Below are positions 57,109-64,000 of a DNA stretch of 64,000 nt, in pieces (position 1 is the stretch's first letter; every line of letters begins with the position of its first letter). Source of the stretch: Oikopleura dioica (Eukaryota; Chordata; Appendicularia; Copelata; Oikopleuridae); assembly GCA_907165135.1 (NCBI GenBank), contig OU015569.1, positions 7,874,501-7,938,500 of the forward strand, given 5' to 3'. The notes under the pieces were generated by a model. It saw nothing but the letters and a program-made list of their open reading frames with translations, did no database searches and was not told where the DNA came from. Both the position numbers and the translations under genes were made by a program.

Positions 57109-58340
57109 TTATAAGGTCATGTAGTTGTGTGGATCACCAGCTACGCTTTCAACAACATCACCATCGCAAGTTCCAGTGGAAACAATGTTGAAGATCTCGC
57201 CAAGAGCGGAGCTTAAAAAACGGTACTCGAATGAAATGAGCCGGAGAATAGTGCTAGTTTCGTAATAGACTGCTGTTAATTTACCTCGTTCGGCAGCAGT
57301 CTTTGTTATTGGCGTAGCCTCTTCGTTCGGGGTAAATACCGCAGCATTTTTCCTTGAGAGGAGATTGCACTCCATTACCTCGCTCGGGACAAGTGTAAGA
57401 TCCGCCTCCAGAAACGGTTCTGAAGCTCTCATCGATGCAGTAAGTTTTCCCTTCGTCGATTGGGTTTCCGTTGTTCTAAGGAATAAGGGTTTAGATAAGC
57501 CAACTTATCGCGCGCTTCTCCTTATCGCACAGTTTTGGTATCAATGTTACGCTACAGTTCTCTGATCTAATCGAGATTATGGCAAACCTGGCACTGGTCT
57601 TCGTTGTAAGCAATTTTAGCAGCAAAGGCGGCGTCACACTGGCAAATGTGCTCTCCATCAGATTGAGCGCCTCCTGAGCAGTCAATACTTCTCTTTCCAT
57701 CACTATCAGTTGTAAAGGTTGCCGAATACGAAAGCTCAGAGTATTTTTTTCCGTAGTCGATGTTAACGCAGGCATAACATCTATTATTTTAAAGATATTT
57801 CATTCAATTCACTCATTTTTTGTACCTGTAAAGATCAGTGCACGCCTTGTCGTTCCAATCTACATTAGCTGAACCGGCGCCAAGGTCTTCAATGTTGGAA
57901 GTTCCCTTGGCCCAGCAGTAACAACCGTAACTAGTGTACTTCTGTTCAAGCGCTTGGAGAGTTGCGTCCATGTTCTGTGTTGCTGGATCGACACTGTCTG
58001 CACCTTCTCCTTGCATGTAAGCAATCATAGCGGCAATAGGAGCAAAGTTCGATGTGCCAGCCTTCACTCGAGTTAGAAAATAGAAAATCAGACTACTAAG
58101 TAGTCCAGCTCGTTTTTCATCCATGGGATAGATTGAAGTTTTAAATCTACACTCGTTCCTGTCTTCTGTACCTTCCAGCGGCGAGATGCTTCTCAACCCA
58201 GTCTCCAGCAATATTTCGTTCGACCTTGTGCTGGAAATTTTCTCGAAAGGTTGCATTGGCCAAAGAAATAAAGGCAAGAGAGAGCTTCTATAAAAAAAAC
58301 GTTAACAAACAAAAATCTCTTTGAAACTTGGAATTACCAT
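57109..58340 (-). CDS. Secreted PLA2-fold protein lacking the catalytic His-Asp pair
   Basis: The start codon at 58340 is followed directly by an intron; the next exon encodes a signal peptide (KLSLAFISLANA). After a propeptide-like region comes a phospholipase A2-type core: YGCYCWAKG (calcium-loop position), ACTDLYRCYACVNIDYG, and HICQCDAAFAAKIAYNEDQC, matching the CxCDxxAA helix. At the active site, where secreted PLA2 enzymes have Cys-x-x-His-Asp-x-Cys-Tyr, this protein has Leu-Tyr in place of His-Asp, so hydrolysis is unlikely. A Cys-rich C-terminal part (KEKCCGIYPERRGY, KDCCR) seen in other invertebrate extracellular proteins follows and ends at 57109. The role is unknown; a binding or structural function is plausible. 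Confidence 0.7.
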
Positions 58341-61300
58341 TTTGTGTTTGGGGTATTGACTGATTCACTGTTTTGAGGGATGACATGTTCTTCTTGCTTG
58401 CTGTTTTTATATCCCTTAGAATTTGATCCAGAGCGCCAAATTCTTACTGATAAGAAACCGAGAGCGCGACGTCTTGCGGCGCAATCTCTCGCCGCGCTCA
58501 CAATTTTTCTGCTGCTTGTTTTCCCTCAACGTGAAATTTCAATCTCTTTTGTGCTTATCAGTACTTGTTGCTTTGGGTATTTTATATTACCATCTTGTAT
58601 GGTTAATTTCATTGAAATGCAATAATAAACGCGCCAATTTTCGCCAAAGCATGTTTATTATGACGAGCAACATATTTTAACGCTACGGAACAGACCCATA
58701 ATATTTAATAAAGTGAGGTAGTGACAACGGTCGTCCCAAAGAAAGATTACACTTCGTCAAAACAGTTCCTTGACGGGAAAGGTGTTCCACTGTATTTATA
58801 TGTTCTCGAAAATTGTGTTTATTTGAAAAATTTTAGCCTTGCGGTTCACCAAAGCCATACTTTTTCTAGTCGGACAATGAGTAAATAGCTTAGCCAAAAT
58901 AAGAAAGGTCTTCATGGGACTATCCGTTTTGGATATATATTTACTGATTAGGGAAGTTAGAACCAGTAGGATTTGCTAAACAAACTAGCTGGAAACGATC
59001 CCCGTTCACGTGCATTTCGCAAAAAGAATAAATGAACACAAGACGGATTTCATTCTTGATCCACTTTCTCAGTGCTAGAAACATTTGTCAAGGACCTCTA
59101 GTTATTTTTGATGCACATCAAAACATATCGAGCTGAGTTGTTCAAAATTCATAAAACGTGATCGATTGATAACCTGTTCATTTTATTTAAGATTCGAAAA
59201 TTATTGTCGAGGTACTAGAAACTCTCTTTGGCTAAGAAAATGGCGAATTGGCTAATACGGAAGAATGGTCTTTTTGGGAACGTGCAGGACGCGGTCCAAA
59301 GTACCAAGGCGTGTTTTTGATATCCGCTGGTTCCTTCGGAATTTTTTACCCACTTTAGAAAGTCTTTTTTTAGCTGCTGGAATCTTTGGGGTAAAACGAG
59401 AAATAACCAAAGACGACAGATAATGGCTTTTCTTCGATGTTTGGATAGTTTTAGCTTATCGTGTATTTGGTTTGAATGTTGCTGGCTTTTATCGGATTTT
59501 TTAGGGTCGAATTTAGTCGAATAAAAAATTACTGCTTCGGTGACGATAAAACTTTTAACATATCCTTCGTGATAAAAAAAGAAGCAAAATAGACAGAAAC
59601 GTGCGTCTTCTTTCTTTGGCCGGAACGAACTCAGTGGAAGAACAAGATAATGAGCTGGCCCAATTTCGGTATTTTTATTACTTTTTTACCTTGCACTTTA
59701 AATCGTAGTGCGGCTTCGACATTCCAGCCGCTTTGGGTTAGTCTTTTGATTTATGCTGAGAAAGAATTAAGTAAATCTATTTTGGCTTACAAACTTGCAA
59801 ATTTCAGCCCATGAGAGTACTTCTACGAGAGACTGTTGAAGAAAGAACAAGTCTTGACCTTAATTTTTGAGCGCTTGAATTGCACTTTTACAAAAACGTT
59901 TCAAATTTCAAGAGCAGCTTTAAGAAAGAGCCGTCTAAGAAAGTGGCCTCACTCGAACTGTTACAGTAAAAAAATAGAGAAGCTGTTATCAGATTTTGCC
60001 ACCGCGCATATGCGAGAGGTTGATCGCCTGCTCGTTCATAATTCTATTCGGCTGAGGTCTCTAAAGATATAACTCGACGTCAGGCAAATATCCGCCGGTC
60101 GGAAAAACAGAGGCCGCTCCACGTACTGCAGGTTAGTCTCAGCCCGATCATACAATATCACGCCAATAACCTTGCCAAAATACGCGTCAGGTTAAGATTT
60201 CTTTAGAGCGCCTCTGTAGCTCTAAAAATCTGCGTGATGCTATCATTTCTTTCGCTAACTCGATAGAAGGTTATTTTGATAAGTAAAGGTGAAAAAATTC
60301 ATTCTCTCTTGTATTCAAATTTTTTGCCTTATTCATTATTTTGCTTCGTAGCTGCAACATAAATCCGCTATTTTTCAACGAACGGAACTACTTAATCGAG
60401 GCTTTTCACTTAATCGATCAAGGTCATTCTCGGGGCCCATTAACAATTAATCTTGATATCGCCTCCTTCGTCTGAGGCGAAAAAAGAGACCTTACTAGAG
60501 TGTATTTTTGTACTATCAACGTGTCCCGGATCGGTTTAGAATCAGGAAGCACTTTTGATTGTCTTATTTTGGTGGAGCCGATTTAGATATATCGCGGGCG
60601 GAGGCTACCACGTTTCCGCCGTATCATTGTGTACATGCAACAAACGTTCCTTTCTGTCGGACCATGCTCGCTATCTTCCGCCGAAAACTGAGATAGGATG
60701 AGCAGAAACCGCACGTCAAATGCATTGTTTACCGGCCTCTTGTTTATGATAGTTAGGGTTAAAAGTATGGTTAAGGTCAAGGTTAGCCTCAGGGGCGTCG
60801 ACAAATTGTCGTTTGACTGCCAATTTATCACTCGATAACAGTTAGAAATGATGCTCGATTCCCAAGGATTTTTATTTCAAACAGTTTAGAAAAATTATAT
60901 TCGGGTGCAGTAGATACGTGAAAATCACTTTTGCGGAGTAAAATTCTAACCCCCATATTTCTTGTGCTCATTAGATAGAGCAACTCCTAAGGAGTCGAAT
61001 GGTATAGTTTTTAGGGTCTGAGTCATCACCTATGACGTCATAAGGGCCCCCTTTGAAAAATGGGCATGTCCCCCTGTATCTCCGAAAATTTTCAGAAATA
61101 TATGGAGATTTTGGCATCGTTTGAAAGCCCAGCTCAAACTGGTTATGAGCACAAGGTGTGCAAGAAAAAATTTTGACGAAAAAAAATTTTTTTGGGACAA
61201 AAACTTTTCTCGAAAAAATTTTTTTCGGAATTTTTTATTGCGCACCTAATGCTCATAATCAGTTTGAGCTGGGCTTTCTAACGATATCAAAATCTCTTTA

Positions 61301-64000
61301 TATTTCCGAGAATTTTCGGAGATACAGGGGGACATGACTTGACATTTTCAGGTACTTTAAGCACTAGAATTAGAGATATTCTGTGGCTTGGACACATAAA
61401 AATTGTACCAATCGACTCCTCAGAACCTGCGCTACAAGATCAGCACAAAAAATATTGGGGTCCCGATTTTGCTCCGCAGAAGTCATTTTCATCTATCAGT
61501 ATAATTTCTAATGATCGATTTCCAAAAATATTCAACAATTATCTGGAACTAAAGGAATATTTTTGAAAGATTTCCGACAGTTAACAAAAAATAATCAGAG
61601 ACATAAAACAAGAGAGTGTTATTGAGAGCAGCGGACATTTAACTCGGTAAGAATTACTTTATAAAATTTGATTTTATTCACGAGCGATGAGGGAACTTAT
61701 GCGTCGCTCAGCATCGGCTTTTAAACAAGAAATTTGTTCCATGATTGTCCTTTGTCACTTTTTTTGGTTACTTATTTGGTAAATTAAACTACATCAAAGA
61801 TCTCATAATACCCATCCAAAAGCCATTTCAATTATTCAGAGGATTACTAATTAGATTCGAGTTCCGTTTAGATTCTATGTCGTTGATGGAAACTCTATTG
61901 GGGTAAACACTAAGCTTCGCTCCTTCAGGAGAGTTAGTAATTAGTAGTAACCGGCTCCTTCTCGCTGACGCCTCTTCCGTGAATAAATCGGGAAGACGCC
62001 TGGGACTGGGCTCGTAAGATCGACGCGACAGCGACTCTTCACCTTCTTTCAAAATGGAATAGATCGACTTAGAATTGGGCTGTTGAAATCGTGTTCGGTA
62101 ACTTGATTTTAATCTCTTATTAAAATACCGTTAGAAACTCTAAAGCCCCGCCTGGAGTTCGCCCAGAAATTGTTGGTAATCAAGCTCGCGTATTTCATCT
62201 TCAAACTGCCAAAGAAATTTATTTTTTAATCTGGAGCATCAAGTTTTACGTACCCCTTTATGTCAAAGTCTGAGATGCCATTCATCAAATTTCCAAGGTG
62301 CCCCGCTGAGGTTGCCCAAACTGCGCACTAATAATGTTATAACTTATGAATAAAGAAAATCAATCCGTTCAAGAATCAAGCAGACAGTAGCTTCACTTTA
62401 GGGCTGAAACTTATTGGTAAACATCGGTTGTTTAACGGGTTTAACTAGGATAAAGCCTCACGGACTTCCGATCAGAGCACTTTAATTCTCTTAAATTGAG
62501 GAAAAGTTTTTAAGGATGTCCGAATCATCATTCCAGTTTATGTAAAACTGAAACTAAATTTTAGGTTTCAGTAATATATTTTCTCCCAAAAATTTATTCA
62601 ATTTGTCTTACATTCTAAAATGCCCATTTTGAGGAAAATTTCAGCTGACAGATTTGCGTAGGAACGTCCAGAAATGTTGTGAAAATGAAATTTATTTCAG
62701 AGAAACTTTAGGTCTAGTGACTAGAAGACGACTTCATAAAATTAATTTTGATCGGAGAAATAAGGTCGTAACTATGTTAAGATTTGGAGAAAATGGACAT
62801 CTTCTTTTGCACGAAAAACTATACCTTGAACGAAGTCGCTGAAAATTTTAAGTTGATAGGGAAGACACTCGTGCTTAGTAATAAGATCAATCAAGTCGCG
62901 AAACCTTGAGTTTTAGATCATGGATTTAAGTGATTTGAATGGGTTTACTCTTCGTATCGCTCGGTAAACAAGGAGCGCTATTTACCTGTGCCACGATAAA
63001 GGGAAAAGCAAAGTGCATTCTTATCTCGATACTCGATGTGTTTAAGGGTGTCTTGATGTCGGCTAGAGAGCTTTATAGCTCGTCCGAGGGTGATTTGCGC
63101 CGTCGTGCGGTGATCACAAGCAGGATACGGCATTTATCTTGTAGTCGAATACATCATCGCGCCAAGGAGACTAATTTACTTGAGCTTAGTTATTATTACC
63201 TAATTAGTGAATCCTTAGCCGGATTCAGTTCCGGATGAGCCGATCACTTCCATCTGCCGCCGAGCGCCAGGAGAATGTAAATATGAGCAAACAACCTCAA
63301 TTTTCTCTCATTTCTCGTCAATAATCCATCTATAAAAGTCATTCGATCCTCCTCACTGCAAATTGCATTAAATCTAGACGAACAAATTCCGATTGAGCGT
63401 GCTCCACTCGGACCCACCAAAATAAGCACTTTCTTGTTTAGTTCGAAACTAACTGTGGTCGAGCAGACGACGAAAACGTGACGTAGCCACAAATAACTCG
63501 CTAGGAAGAGAGAAGAAGGTGTTTATCCTATACAAAACGCAAAGCCACAATCTCAGATCGTCAAGGGGCTCAAAAAAGGTAATTTCGCGAGGCGAAAAAT
63601 TTCATTTATATTGAATACATGTTCCTTGTAAAAAGACCCATTGCTCCTCGAATGTTTTGGGTAACCATTCCGGTTCGCATTATTGTTTCGTTTTCTTTAA
63701 ATACCGGGCAGCGGAATGGCTATGCTGTTATCATCCTAAATATAACAGACATTTGCTATGAAAATATAAAATGCTTTTGAAATCGGAAAATTTGAGATAT
63801 TTTTTCTTCTTCTTTGCTTAAAAGTTATCTTTTTCTTAAACGATCAATTCATATAGTGGAAAGACGTGGCCTGATGCAATTAAAATATCTCATTTCCCCT
63901 TGAGCAGTTCAAAATATAATTAGCTTATCTCTCCTTTTTTGTAAGTTAGCAAGTTTTGCGATCAATTGAAGCTTCCTTTAGCAATTAAGAAAACTAATCA
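58341..64000. other. Gene-poor 5.7-kb region
   Basis: No reading frame here exceeds about 100 codons with protein-like composition, and no family was recognised on either strand. The only clear structure is the large imperfect inverted repeat at 60890-61510. In a window otherwise packed with genes this is unusual. It may hold distal regulatory sequence for a gene beyond 64 kb, or decayed repeats. Confidence 0.5.
60890..61510. repeat. Large decayed inverted repeat (foldback), ~620 bp
   Basis: The left half, including TTTTGCGGAGTAAAAT, TTGTGCTCAT, GGAGTCGAATGGTA and CATGTCCCCCTGTATCTCCG, reappears inverted and diverged in the right half, from CGGAGATACAGGGGGACATG to ATTTTGCTCCGCAGAA. The inner arms (61065-61336) are the best preserved, with AGCCCAGCTCAAACTG / CAGTTTGAGCTGGGCT intact. 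The centre is a run of A/T with no coding capacity. No target duplication could be fixed, consistent with age. Confidence 0.65.

Noticed and set aside
61030-61245. 71-codon Lys/Phe-rich minus-strand ORF
   Set aside because: Low-complexity translation of the A/T-rich centre of the inverted repeat.

Overview
The window reads as a piece of a very compact metazoan (chordate-type) nuclear genome, most likely an appendicularian tunicate such as Oikopleura dioica or a close relative. This is inferred from the gene set (COG2, MED22, SDE2, TM2D3, DZIP1, CFAP45, KIFBP, CLUH, NOP10, RPS23, RPL35A and others), mostly 40-60 bp introns, several introns that only keep frame if GA-AG, GG-AG or GC-AG ends are accepted, and long runs of same-strand genes separated by well under 150 bp, as in trans-spliced operons. 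No taxonomic search was possible. There is one 500-base assembly gap (24448-24947).

Layout. 1-1.5 kb: a partial membrane-protein exon and a 551-bp foldback transposon with 9-bp target duplications. 1.5-23.3 kb: an almost unbroken minus-strand array, in transcription order NCDN, SDE2, TM2D3, DZIP1, MED22, COG2, FKBP6-like, an acidic SIM protein, GNL3, a coiled-coil protein, a C2H2 protein, ABHD13, TMEM184 and C4orf33. Most gaps between start and stop codons are 43-191 bp. 23.5-32.6 kb: a RhoGAP gene and a poly(A)-binding protein gene, both cut by the gap, then CFAP45, RPS23, NAP1L, RPL35A and a small protein. 32.6-43.2 kb: CLUH, a TMEM53-like gene, NOP10, CDC25 and an acid lipase, all minus. 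43.1-56.6 kb: plus-strand genes KIFBP, a GPI-type secreted protein with prion-protein-like layout, USP25/28 (with an opposite-strand gene nested in an intron) and a type I Ig-like membrane protein. 57.1-58.3 kb: a secreted PLA2-fold gene that lacks the catalytic His-Asp pair. 58.3-64 kb: no convincing gene, but a large decayed inverted repeat.

How the genes fit together. The minus-strand array mixes housekeeping functions (Golgi tethering, Mediator, ribosome assembly, splicing factor) with ciliary and germline-type functions, so the linkage looks like co-transcription rather than a single pathway. The lipase and KIFBP genes are divergent, and their first exons appear to interleave. Several small inverted-repeat elements (MULE-type, hAT-type, an intron-filling foldback, an old large foldback) and two candidate structured RNAs near NOP10 are the main non-coding features.
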